Assembly: GCA_030613285.1 (NCBI GenBank)
Contig: JAUWME010000057.1
Location: 1 to 9,423 of the forward strand
Length of the DNA: 9,423 nt
Source of the DNA: Candidatus Zymogenus sp.
Lineage (GTDB): Bacteria > Desulfobacterota > Zymogenia > Zymogenales > Zymogenaceae
Direction of reading: 5' to 3'
The position numbers and the translations under genes were made by a program. Every line of letters starts with the position of its first letter. Within the stretch, counting starts at the first letter, position 1. The notes beneath the pieces were generated by a model that was given only the letters and a program-made list of their open reading frames with translations, was not told the origin of the DNA and did not search any database. Below are positions 1 to 6,709 of this stretch, one piece after another.

Positions 1-47
1 GACTTTCCCGTTGCCATAAATCCGACAAGTACAATGTTCTTTTCCAT
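1..47 (-). CDS. aroK: Shikimate kinase, N-terminal fragment (runs off the window)
   Basis: Only the first 15 codons and two bases of the next are in the window. They read MEKNIVLVGFMATGK, and the last two bases (TC) fit only serine. This is a short beta strand followed by a Walker A P-loop of the form GxxxxGKS, in the position where shikimate kinases have it. Shikimate kinase phosphorylates shikimate with ATP in the cytoplasm, two steps before chorismate synthase. The ATG lies 9 nt after the aroC stop, with no obvious Shine-Dalgarno sequence in between, so it is probably translated from the aroC message by coupling. The P-loop alone would also fit other small kinases. The pairing with aroC makes shikimate kinase by far the best reading. 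Confidence 0.85.
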   Translation of the reverse strand, partial: MEKNIVLVGFMATGK

Positions 48-56
48 ATTTAATAT

Positions 57-1214
57 TTAGTATGCGTTTACCCTGTCGAGGTAATTTTCGTAATTTCTTG
101 AAATATCCTCAAAATTGTCGCCACCGAATTTCTGCAAAAACTCTCCCGCCAGCACCACAGCAGTCATGGCCTCTGCAACTACCGATGCGGCGGGAACAGC
201 CATTACATCGGACCTCTCAGCTTGGGCATCAATATCCTTCTTAGATTCAATATCCACAGAATGAAGGGGAGTCATAAGCGTTGGAATAGGCTTCATGGAG
301 GCCCTTAAAACAAGGGGTTCACCATTGGTAATTCCACCCTCCAACCCTCCGGCACGGTTTGTCTTTCTATAAAACCTTCGAAAATTGTCAAAATATATCT
401 CGTCCTGGGCATCGCTGCCAAATCTTTTTGAAAGCTCAAAGCCGTCACCAATTTCAACGCCCTTAATTGCGGGGATACTCATAAGAGCTGCGGCAAGTTT
501 TGCATCAAGCCGCGTGTACCATTGCTCCGGCCCCCCAAGTCCGGGAGGGAGTCCGGTAGCAACAACCTCAACCACACCACCCAGGGTATCACCTTTGCTT
601 TTTGCCTTATCCACTAATCCCCTTAGAGTGTCGTCCATGTCTGGAACCGGTGTGGAAAATGGCGAATTAGATGCGCTTATTTTCCTCCCCTCAAATGAAA
701 CCTCACCGGGGTCAATTGCCACATTACCAATAGAAATTACGTAACCGATAAAATCGATTTTGAATTGTGATAGGATTATTTTTGCCAATGCCCCGGCGGC
801 GGTTCGGGCCACCGTCTCCCGAGCACTTGCCCGCTCCAAAACATTTCTGAGATCTGTGTGACCATATTTCATTCCTCCAGCAAGGTCTGCATGACCGGGG
901 CGTGGTTTAGTTACCTCTCGCCCCGATTGGACACTTGCATCGGGATTCATATACGGGGCCCAGTTTTCCCAGTCTTTGTTTTCAATCAAAAATGCAATGG
1001 GACTTCCCAGGGTATATCCGCCCCTGATACCGGATATGATCTTTACCCGATCCTTTTCGATGGCCATTCTTCCCACTCTACCATATCCCTTTTGGCGCCT
1101 TTTGAGTTCGCCATTGATACCATCTACTGAAACGGGAAATCCCGACGGGACCCCGGAAATTATGGAAACAACCCCAGGCCCGTGGGATTCTCCTGCTGAA
1201 ATAAAATGAAACAC
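57..1214 (-). CDS. aroC: Chorismate synthase
   Basis: This 385-residue protein has the usual length for the family and looks complete. Chorismate synthase uses reduced FMN to remove phosphate from 5-enolpyruvylshikimate-3-phosphate, giving chorismate, the branch point to aromatic amino acids, folate and quinones. Visible family motifs are GESHG at residues 8-12 (first conserved histidine, His11), GHADL at 107-111 (second conserved histidine, His108), the RASARET stretch at 128-134, GGITNGEP at 293-300 and RSDVMAVPAA at 334-343. The start codon is GTG: an in-frame TGA lies five codons upstream, no ATG lies between, and the N-terminus MFHFISAGESHG matches other family members. A weak AAAGG lies about 11 nt upstream. 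A terminator separates it from pilQ, so it probably has its own promoter in 1215-1380, although I found no convincing one. aroK follows directly. Confidence 0.97.
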   Translation of the reverse strand: MFHFISAGESHGPGVVSIISGVPSGFPVSVDGINGELKRRQKGYGRVGRMAIEKDRVKIISGIRGGYTLGSPIAFLIENKDWENWAPYMNPDASVQSGREVTKPRPGHADLAGGMKYGHTDLRNVLERASARETVARTAAGALAKIILSQFKIDFIGYVISIGNVAIDPGEVSFEGRKISASNSPFSTPVPDMDDTLRGLVDKAKSKGDTLGGVVEVVATGLPPGLGGPEQWYTRLDAKLAAALMSIPAIKGVEIGDGFELSKRFGSDAQDEIYFDNFRRFYRKTNRAGGLEGGITNGEPLVLRASMKPIPTLMTPLHSVDIESKKDIDAQAERSDVMAVPAASVVAEAMTAVVLAGEFLQKFGGDNFEDISRNYENYLDRVNAY

Positions 1215-1325
1215 TTTACAAAATACCTTTCACGTCGCTTTTTGCGATGTTACAAATGAAGAAATTACTATAAATGTGCCCAACCTTTGGATGAGTTAAT
1301 AACGACACAGACGCTTTGCATTAAA

Positions 1326-1352
1326 GACGAGATTGGCACATCCAACTTCGTC
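1326..1352. repeat. Imperfect inverted repeat upstream of aroC
   Basis: An 11-bp arm (gacgagattgg, 1326-1336) and its partner (ccaacttcgtc, 1342-1352) enclose a 5-nt loop. Nine pairs are Watson-Crick, and of the two remaining positions one is a G-T wobble and one a mismatch, whichever strand is read. It lies between the pilQ terminator and aroC. On the minus strand no long T run follows at once, so it is a poor terminator. It could be a second, weaker stop, a protein site or a leader hairpin for aroC. Function unknown. Confidence 0.4.
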
Positions 1353-1379
1353 AAGTCTTTTTGATAACAAACTTTTTTT

Positions 1380-1419
1380 AAAAAAAGAAAAGCGCGCCCT
1401 AAATAGCAAGGCACGCTTT
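1380..1419 (-). terminator. Rho-independent terminator after pilQ
   Basis: Read on the minus strand, a 10-bp stem (aaagcgtgcc at 1419-1410 with ggcgcgcttt at 1398-1389, one G-T wobble) closes an 11-nt loop. It is followed at once by TC and a run of seven T (1386-1380). It begins 21 nt after the pilQ stop codon. GC-rich stem, short loop and T run make a textbook intrinsic terminator for the pil operon. On the plus strand the bases after the stem are agtatcatag, so it works only for the pil direction. It implies that aroC-aroK are mostly transcribed separately. Confidence 0.85.
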
Positions 1420-1440
1420 AGTATCATAGTGAAGGTTCCC

Positions 1441-4203
1441 TTAATTATCGATACCAGAAACAACACCTTCGTTTTCTCTAATAATGGTGGGAGTAACAAA
1501 AATTAGAAGCTCCCTTCTTGCGTCGCTTGTGGTTCTTGTCTTAAAAAGCCATCCCAAGAGGGGAATGTCTTTGAGCAAAGGAAGTCCCAGTTCTGTTTCG
1601 CTTTTTCTCTTCCTGTAAAGCCCGCCTATTACCACTGTATCGCGGTTGTTCACCAACACCTCAGTGTCAATATTCTTTGTGTCTGTAATGTAATATGTAT
1701 TCAGAACACCGTCTAAGGTTATGCTGACTGGATCACCCAATGTTGTGTGTGAAAGTACAATATCCAACTTGATTCTTTTATCCGCTGTAATAGTGGGCGT
1801 AATCTGAAGATCTGTTATAATATCGGTGGTTGTAATCTCTGCCTCGGTACTGACATTACCACTATCATCGGTAGAAGTTGAGACATTTCGTATGGGAATA
1901 CTCCTTGTAATAGTCAATTGTGCGGCCACATTATTCAGAACCCTGATTTTCGGAGATTCGACAATCTCCACCTCTCCCATAGATTCAAGAGCCCTTAGTT
2001 GGATATCCAATCTTAGCGTATCTTCGAGGAGTCCAACTACAACCGACGCTCCCCCCACACCCAGAGCAGATGCTGGAACAGCGGGGAAGATTGCTCCAAA
2101 GCCGGAGTCGAACATGGTTCCAGTAGCAGTTGTAAAAGCATTTGACAGTGTACCCCCGGTACTCTTGCTACCACTATATCCATGATTAGCATCGTTATCA
2201 AATTGAGACATAACCCAGTTTATTCCAAGCTCTTCTGAAAAGTTATCACTTGCCTCTACAATCCTAACTTCAAGTCGAATTTCTGGAGTAGCAACATCCA
2301 ATTTCTTAATTACTTTTAATATCTCATCAAGTCGCGAGGATATATCAGTAATCAACAATGATTGTGTCTGGGCAAAAGTCGTAATCGCTCCCCTATCGGT
2401 AAGCATAGGTGTAACAACGGCTTGAATTGCCGTTAACGAAGCATAACTCAAATCCACTTTTCTTGTAACAAGGTCTTCCAATTCCTCCTGGGCCCTTCTT
2501 GAGGCAAGCTCTTCTGTACGTTCTCTGGCAAGATCTACCCTTCTGGCTATTCGTACAACATTTCCCACCCTCTTCATCCCCAAACCCGTTATTTCGAGGA
2601 TAAGATCGAGAGCCTGATCCCAAGGAACTTTAACCAAGCTTAGAGTAATGGTTCCTCTAACTCTTTCATCAATGAGCATATTGAGTTTGCTCACCTCTGC
2701 AATAAGTTGCAATACATTTTCGATGTCAGCGTTTGTAAAAACAAGAGAGATTTCCTTCCCTGTATATTTGGTTCCTTCCCCTTCAGTCTCTCCAAACGTT
2801 TCGCCTCCAGTACCTGAGGGGGCAACTACATCAGGTATTGTCGTGGTCGGTGTCTCTCCCGGTAAAGTGGCGGGCTGTGCCAAAGTTGTTCCCCCAGTAC
2901 CGACGCCATCTCCCCCAATCTTTGTAGTCTCAGGAGCTAATGCCACCCCTTCCATTTTTGAAAAATCAACAATTACACTTGTACCTTCGGAAAAATAGTT
3001 GTATGCAACCCTCTTTGAAAGCTCAACAATGACCCTCACAGACTTCACACCCCCGACTTCGATAGGGTACGTTTTTACGCTTTTTATTGACCCATTGGAT
3101 TTAGAGACATCAAGACTCCTGTTTAGGGAGCTGGCGATAAGGGCATTGTGGATATCGATAGCAACGCTCAAATCGGAGATCATTTTTGTTGTATAATCCG
3201 CCGAGCCGTCTGTAATGATAACGACCCTGGAAAAATCCGCTTTGTCTTCATACTTGACTTCGCTTACATTGACTGTCTTTCCCGATGGTGTTGTTCTTGA
3301 AGGAGTTGTTGTGGGTGCAGTCGTGCCGTTTTTATATGAAGTATCAACGGCATCGCCAAAGACTATCATCAACTTGTTTTCTTTCGAATATACGTTATAA
3401 GAATTGAGTCCACTTGAAATTCCTGACTCAAACACAAACCTCACTTTTTTTGGATGGGTTCCAATTCTTATACTTTTTACATCCTTATTCCCCACTTCGA
3501 TCGATTTCTTTGGGTAATTACTCTCAACTCCACTGATATCTATAACAAGACGATGTGGATTTTCAAGGACAAACGATTCAAAGTCTTTAACGAATCCATC
3601 AGCTATGATTGCAATCACTGTACCGGAAGCATTTTCGGACTTTGAGACATTGATAATTTTTGTCGCTGGATTTGTCCATTTCTTCTCATCTTCTGCTGGA
3701 GCATTCGTCTTCGGCGTTGGAATAGTCGTTTTAGAAGGAGTAGTTGTTATTGTCCTGTCAAGTTTTTTTATCTCAATCTTAAGTTTATTGCCAATTTGTT
3801 CTGGAATAAGATAGTTTGTATCCTTGATAAGAAATATCTCCAACCTTGCCACATTTTTTCCGTCTGTCGTCATATTCAATTGATTGATGGTACTTATTGT
3901 TCCGTTGTCCACTGCCAACTTCTTTCCTGGGTCTTTGAAAACTGCGTTTGGCATATCAACCACCAATCTTAATGGGGATTCTAATCTATAAGGCGTGTAA
4001 TCGAGTTTCCCTTCGGCATTTAGCAAAATTGTGACTCTATCCTTCGTCTCGGTAACCGATTCGACCTGAACCAACTTACCTCCCGTATTTTTCGAAGTAC
4101 CTGGTCCGGTGGATGTAGTTGCACATCCAGCAATAATGACTGTAAGTATCATTATAAGGACGGACACAAAAGGAAGCTTCAGCAATTTTTTAAGAAAAAT
4201 CAT
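1441..4203 (-). CDS. pilQ: Type IV pilus outer-membrane secretin PilQ
   Basis: This 920-residue protein forms the gated outer-membrane ring through which the pilus leaves the cell. Order of parts: an N-terminal signal with the lipobox-like IIAGC (Cys27, Ala at +2); three AMIN-like beta repeats at about 46-145, 183-283 and 311-415, which in PilQ bind peptidoglycan; a Thr/Pro/Gly-rich linker at about 416-480; an N0/STN domain at about 484-555; an N1 domain at about 580-637; and the secretin core at about 640-907. The core ends with ELGLPLLKDIPLLGWLF (871-887), the classic secretin signature. Many PilQ proteins are shorter with fewer AMIN repeats; three repeats and about 900 residues recall the Myxococcus form. 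The ATG has a clear AGAGG 7 nt upstream and lies 15 nt after the pilP stop. A terminator follows the gene. Whether the cysteine is really lipidated is not certain. Confidence 0.97.
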   Translation of the reverse strand: MIFLKKLLKLPFVSVLIMILTVIIAGCATTSTGPGTSKNTGGKLVQVESVTETKDRVTILLNAEGKLDYTPYRLESPLRLVVDMPNAVFKDPGKKLAVDNGTISTINQLNMTTDGKNVARLEIFLIKDTNYLIPEQIGNKLKIEIKKLDRTITTTPSKTTIPTPKTNAPAEDEKKWTNPATKIINVSKSENASGTVIAIIADGFVKDFESFVLENPHRLVIDISGVESNYPKKSIEVGNKDVKSIRIGTHPKKVRFVFESGISSGLNSYNVYSKENKLMIVFGDAVDTSYKNGTTAPTTTPSRTTPSGKTVNVSEVKYEDKADFSRVVIITDGSADYTTKMISDLSVAIDIHNALIASSLNRSLDVSKSNGSIKSVKTYPIEVGGVKSVRVIVELSKRVAYNYFSEGTSVIVDFSKMEGVALAPETTKIGGDGVGTGGTTLAQPATLPGETPTTTIPDVVAPSGTGGETFGETEGEGTKYTGKEISLVFTNADIENVLQLIAEVSKLNMLIDERVRGTITLSLVKVPWDQALDLILEITGLGMKRVGNVVRIARRVDLARERTEELASRRAQEELEDLVTRKVDLSYASLTAIQAVVTPMLTDRGAITTFAQTQSLLITDISSRLDEILKVIKKLDVATPEIRLEVRIVEASDNFSEELGINWVMSQFDNDANHGYSGSKSTGGTLSNAFTTATGTMFDSGFGAIFPAVPASALGVGGASVVVGLLEDTLRLDIQLRALESMGEVEIVESPKIRVLNNVAAQLTITRSIPIRNVSTSTDDSGNVSTEAEITTTDIITDLQITPTITADKRIKLDIVLSHTTLGDPVSITLDGVLNTYYITDTKNIDTEVLVNNRDTVVIGGLYRKRKSETELGLPLLKDIPLLGWLFKTRTTSDARRELLIFVTPTIIRENEGVVSGIDN

Positions 4204-4210
4204 TTATTTT

Positions 4211-4215
4211 CCTCT
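4211..4215 (-). promoter_or_regulatory. Strong ribosome binding site of pilQ
   Basis: On the minus strand AGAGG stands 7 nt before the pilQ ATG, inside the 15-nt gap after pilP. It is the best Shine-Dalgarno sequence in the operon. It confirms the start, which places the charged signal peptide (MIFLKKLLK) at the N-terminus. The stronger site may raise the yield of secretin subunits relative to its neighbours; that is inference. Confidence 0.8.
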
Positions 4216-4218
4216 CTT

Positions 4219-5316
4219 TTATTTTTTTTTCATTTTTACTTCAAATGATTTTTTTGGTTTCGATAATTTCAATGTCTCTATTGTCTTTTTAGAATTATAT
4301 TTACTTGTGTGCTCGATTTCTACTCGAACCTCGTTTGGAGTTATTGAAACGACCTTTCCATTTTTAACCTTAGTACCCACATAGATGTTAAAACCTCTCT
4401 TCTTCCTATCGGAGCGAATCTCAACCATGGCCACTCCTGTATCAGTCTTTGAATCGTAAATTATCGCTTTTACTATTAATTGGGAAGTATTAGTTTTTTC
4501 CAGTGGAGTAAGCTCCGCTATCGGTTTTTTTGGCTCTGTCTCTATCTTCTCGACTACATTATGGGGCTTGAAAGGATTTCTCTTCTTTCTCGGATTATAT
4601 TCATATTCATCGATAAATACTTTATTTGATGTGTTAGCTCTATCAGTTGGTTTTCCTGAACCTATTGAAAGGATGGCAACATCCTCTCCTCCGGTAATTA
4701 CATTTGTACCTGTATCGCTATTATTAGTCCCCGCCGTTTCATTATCTTTGGTTGAATTATCATCCTTTTTTGCTTTTTCTTTATCTGTTTTGTCTTTGTC
4801 CACTTTGTTTTTATCTGTTTTATCTTTATCTGCTTTTTCCTTATCTGTTTTGTCTTTATCTACTTTATCTTTATCTGTTTTATCTTTATCTGCAGGTACT
4901 ACGGGTTTGGGCTCTTCTTCTTGTTTTTGCAAATCGCCATTTCCTTTTGGCGGTGGTGTAGAATCACCTTTATTTAAAATATTTTTATCATCAGGCGCTT
5001 CTGTTTTCTTCTTCTTATCGGGTTCCAGCGTTTCACTGCTTTCCCCAACATCGGTGGAATTTACTGTATCACCATTTGGCACTAATGGAGAACCCCCGGC
5101 TTCATCACTGTTCGTCCCTTTATTGAAATTATCGGGTTTCTTTATTTCCTTCTTATCAGGAATCGGATCAAGTTTGCCATGGTATTTACTTTTCTCGTCC
5201 TTTTTCTCATCAGATTTAGGGAAAGGCAGTTTATCAATAATATCCGAACACCCTACCGAAAAGGAAAGAGACAAAAGGATTACCAACAAACCTACATATT
5301 TACTTATATTAATCAT
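4219..5316 (-). CDS. pilP: Type IV pilus lipoprotein PilP with a greatly extended charged linker
   Basis: PilP is the periplasmic link between the PilN/PilO complex and the N-terminal domains of the PilQ secretin. The N-terminus is a lipoprotein signal ending FSVGC (Cys23). The C-terminal part, about residues 240-358, is the conserved PilP domain: RKKRNPFKP at 243-251, a Pro-Leu-Glu lead-in, then strands around LIVKAIIYD, VAMVEI and YVGTKVKNGKVVSI. Family members are usually about 170-180 residues; this one has 365. The extra length is a disordered-looking stretch from about 24 to 235, rich in Lys, Asp, Glu, Ser, Thr and Pro. It includes four tandem decapeptides DKDKTDKxK(V/A) at 143-182. The protein ends in a basic tail (KMKKK). 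The ATG lies 1 nt after the pilO stop, so translation is probably coupled. The C-terminal domain and operon position make the name secure; the role of the linker is unknown. Confidence 0.94.
   Translation of the reverse strand: MINISKYVGLLVILLSLSFSVGCSDIIDKLPFPKSDEKKDEKSKYHGKLDPIPDKKEIKKPDNFNKGTNSDEAGGSPLVPNGDTVNSTDVGESSETLEPDKKKKTEAPDDKNILNKGDSTPPPKGNGDLQKQEEEPKPVVPADKDKTDKDKVDKDKTDKEKADKDKTDKNKVDKDKTDKEKAKKDDNSTKDNETAGTNNSDTGTNVITGGEDVAILSIGSGKPTDRANTSNKVFIDEYEYNPRKKRNPFKPHNVVEKIETEPKKPIAELTPLEKTNTSQLIVKAIIYDSKTDTGVAMVEIRSDRKKRGFNIYVGTKVKNGKVVSITPNEVRVEIEHTSKYNSKKTIETLKLSKPKKSFEVKMKKK
4771..4890 (-). repeat. Four tandem 30-bp repeats inside pilP
   Basis: Units are 4771-4800, 4801-4830, 4831-4860 and 4861-4890. 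Each encodes one DKDKTDKxK(V/A) decapeptide. There is a higher-order 60-bp period: units 1 and 3 differ at 2 of 30 bases and units 2 and 4 at 3 of 30, while adjacent units differ more. The last codon alternates valine and alanine in step. This points to a 60-bp segment duplicated once, itself built from a doubled 30-bp unit. The unit length is a multiple of three, so gain or loss of copies would keep the frame. Every unit is purine-rich on the coding strand. Confidence 0.9.
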
Positions 5317-5317
5317 G

Positions 5318-5929
5318 TTATTTCTTCTTTTTAGGTTTCTTTTTGACTTTTTTTGGTGGTTTTTCTTTAGGAACTTTAAATGTTACTGCAGTACAAGTAA
5401 TTTTCAGATTAATAGCTCCACCTTTACTTTTTTTCTTATTCATCTGAATGTTTCTAATAACAATAATTCTATGTGACTGTACGATTTCATTCAAAAATTT
5501 TGTAAAGTTGTAATAGTCACCATTTACATTTATCTTAAATGGAACTTCAATATAACCATCTTTTTTCTTTTCCTTCTGGGGATCAAACAAAGGAATGTCG
5601 AGATGAGACTTCTCAACACTGATTGTAATGTAGGATAAGATTGCGGGAATCTCCGACCCCTCTGGAATCACTGCTTCAAGAGACTTCAGCTCTTTTTTAA
5701 GGGCTTCAAACTGTTCTTCAAAAGCTATGCTTTCTTCCTTTACCTTCTTGAGCTGTGCATGTCTCTTGTTTTTTTTAACCAATTCTGCATTAAGTTTATT
5801 CAACTCGGTTAGTTTCCCTGAATACATTCCGAAATAGTATCCAACACCAATTAGAACCATCACTCCCAATAGGAATAGTCCTTTTTGATAAGGTGGTATT
5901 TTCTTCAATATATCTAATGAAATAGCCAA
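5318..5929 (-). CDS. pilO: Type IV pilus inner-membrane alignment protein PilO
   Basis: This 203-residue protein has the usual PilO plan: a short cytoplasmic N-terminus, one membrane helix at about residues 17-36, a charged coiled coil at about 39-86, and a periplasmic ferredoxin-like domain from about 92 to 187. Motifs seen in the family include VIPEGSEIPAILSYI (87-101) and the YYNFTKFLNEI stretch (139-149). It pairs with PilN in the inner membrane and with PilP in the periplasm. The start codon is TTG: an in-frame TAG lies two codons upstream, a GGAG stands 9 nt before the TTG, and the next Met (residue 24) would cut the membrane helix. The end is an unusual lysine-rich tail (PPKKVKKKPKKKK, 191-203). 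A 207-nt gap separates it from pilN, and pilP begins 1 nt after its stop. Confidence 0.95.
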   Translation of the reverse strand: MAISLDILKKIPPYQKGLFLLGVMVLIGVGYYFGMYSGKLTELNKLNAELVKKNKRHAQLKKVKEESIAFEEQFEALKKELKSLEAVIPEGSEIPAILSYITISVEKSHLDIPLFDPQKEKKKDGYIEVPFKINVNGDYYNFTKFLNEIVQSHRIIVIRNIQMNKKKSKGGAINLKITCTAVTFKVPKEKPPKKVKKKPKKKK

Positions 5930-6136
5930 GATCTATATCTCCATTTCTTTCAATACTTCAAATCTAAGAATAACTCAAAAATTCTCACATCTCTACCAAA
6001 TTAAAAATACACCAATTCCAAATATTCATCCGATATAAAACCATTTGAAACTTTAAGACATCACAACGAACCGTTATAAAAGACTCTTCAAATCTTTTTT
6101 ATAGTTTACTGTTATTTTGCTAATTATTGTTATCCT
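5930..6136 (-). other. Non-coding gap between pilN and pilO
   Basis: These 207 nt are much longer than any other spacing inside the cluster. On the minus strand they hold only tiny reading frames, the longest I noted being 19 codons, and none resembles a pilus protein. An AT-only stem (AAAAGA with TCTTTT near 6078-6102) is too weak to call a terminator. Promoter-like hexamers can be picked out, for example TTGAAG with TATAGA at 18 nt, but they overlap the pilO ribosome binding site. I see no clear element. The stretch may be a leader for a second transcript, a structured spacer or the remains of deleted sequence. Confidence 0.6.
5939..5942 (-). promoter_or_regulatory. Ribosome binding site that fixes the TTG start of pilO
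   Basis: GGAG on the minus strand lies 9 nt before the TTG at 5929-5927. An ATG immediately upstream (atggagatatag) is in frame but runs into TAG after three codons, so it cannot start pilO. The TTG is therefore the earliest usable start. Confidence 0.7.
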
Positions 6137-6709
6137 TCATTTTACTTTTTCTTCCCTCATTTTTGGATAGTTAACCTTCATGTTCAAAGAAAAAGCATAC
6201 ACTGTAACACCCGACTTTTTACCTTTAGGTCTCTTACTTTGTGTAAGAAGAACATTCCTGAAAAAGTAACTCTTATCTAATCCTTCCATAGACTGAGCTA
6301 AATAATCATTGTTAGTAGTAAAACCAGTTATAGACAAATTCCTCCCATTCAGTTTAAGTTTCTCAATCCAGAGTTCTTCGTGTAAAACCTTTGCAAGTTC
6401 ATCAAGCACCATGGCAGGTCCGTACCTCTCGGACCGAAGATTTTTAATAACTTTCTTTCTATTTTGTATTTTTTTTGCCTGTATTTTCTTGGCTTTGAGA
6501 GCTTTTGCCTGTACTTCCAATTTCTTTATTTTACCGCTTACAATTTTGATTTTTTCAGTTTTCTCAGCAATACTATTAGTTATCCCGATATGTAAAAAAG
6601 CGATAATTCCCAGAGTAATTAATAGTGCAATGACAGCAATAATAATTTGCTGCTGCATGGTATCTGTCTTTTTTACATCTCTTGTTGCAAGAAGATTTAT
6701 TTTTATCAT
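6137..6709 (-). CDS. pilN: Type IV pilus assembly protein PilN
   Basis: This 190-residue protein starts MIKINLLATRD. The short cytoplasmic INLL peptide (residues 4-7) is the part of PilN that sits in a groove of PilM. A membrane helix follows at about 22-45, then a lysine-rich coiled coil at about 48-95 and a periplasmic domain of the PilN/PilO fold, including ELWIEKLKLNGRNLSITG at about 112-129. PilN pairs with PilO to form the inner-membrane part of the alignment complex. The ATG overlaps the pilM stop as ATGA, so the two are translationally coupled. The stop TGA also overlaps an ATG, but that frame closes after five codons. The C-terminal tail is basic. Confidence 0.95.
   Translation of the reverse strand: MIKINLLATRDVKKTDTMQQQIIIAVIALLITLGIIAFLHIGITNSIAEKTEKIKIVSGKIKKLEVQAKALKAKKIQAKKIQNRKKVIKNLRSERYGPAMVLDELAKVLHEELWIEKLKLNGRNLSITGFTTNNDYLAQSMEGLDKSYFFRNVLLTQSKRPKGKKSGVTVYAFSLNMKVNYPKMREEKVK

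Noticed and set aside
1227..1241. Small TCGC-AAAAA-GCGA hairpin just upstream of aroC
   Set aside because: Four base pairs only, too short to treat as a regulatory structure without conservation.
1267..1272. TATAGT as a -10 box for aroC
   Set aside because: No acceptable -35 hexamer at 16-18 nt (the candidate is CTCATC). TTGACG at 1354-1349 has no partner -10 at a suitable distance.
4771..4890. Regular 30-bp repeats that could suggest a CRISPR array
   Set aside because: The units are directly adjacent without unique spacers, differ from each other, and translate in frame as a decapeptide repeat of PilP.
4568..5476. A 302-codon open frame on the plus strand antisense to pilP and pilO
   Set aside because: It is the mirror of lysine/aspartate-rich coding sequence, giving a Ser/Leu/Phe-rich low-complexity translation with no motif. 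It lacks a family resemblance, and the minus-strand genes here are clearly real.
6078..6102. Possible weak terminator or attenuator in the pilN-pilO gap
   Set aside because: The stem is AAAAGA with TCTTTT, nearly all A-T pairs, so it is unlikely to be stable; the pattern is common in AT-rich DNA.
6122..6140. ATG overlapping the pilN stop, as if a coupled gene followed
   Set aside because: The frame closes after five codons (MKDNN) and no longer frame continues in the gap.
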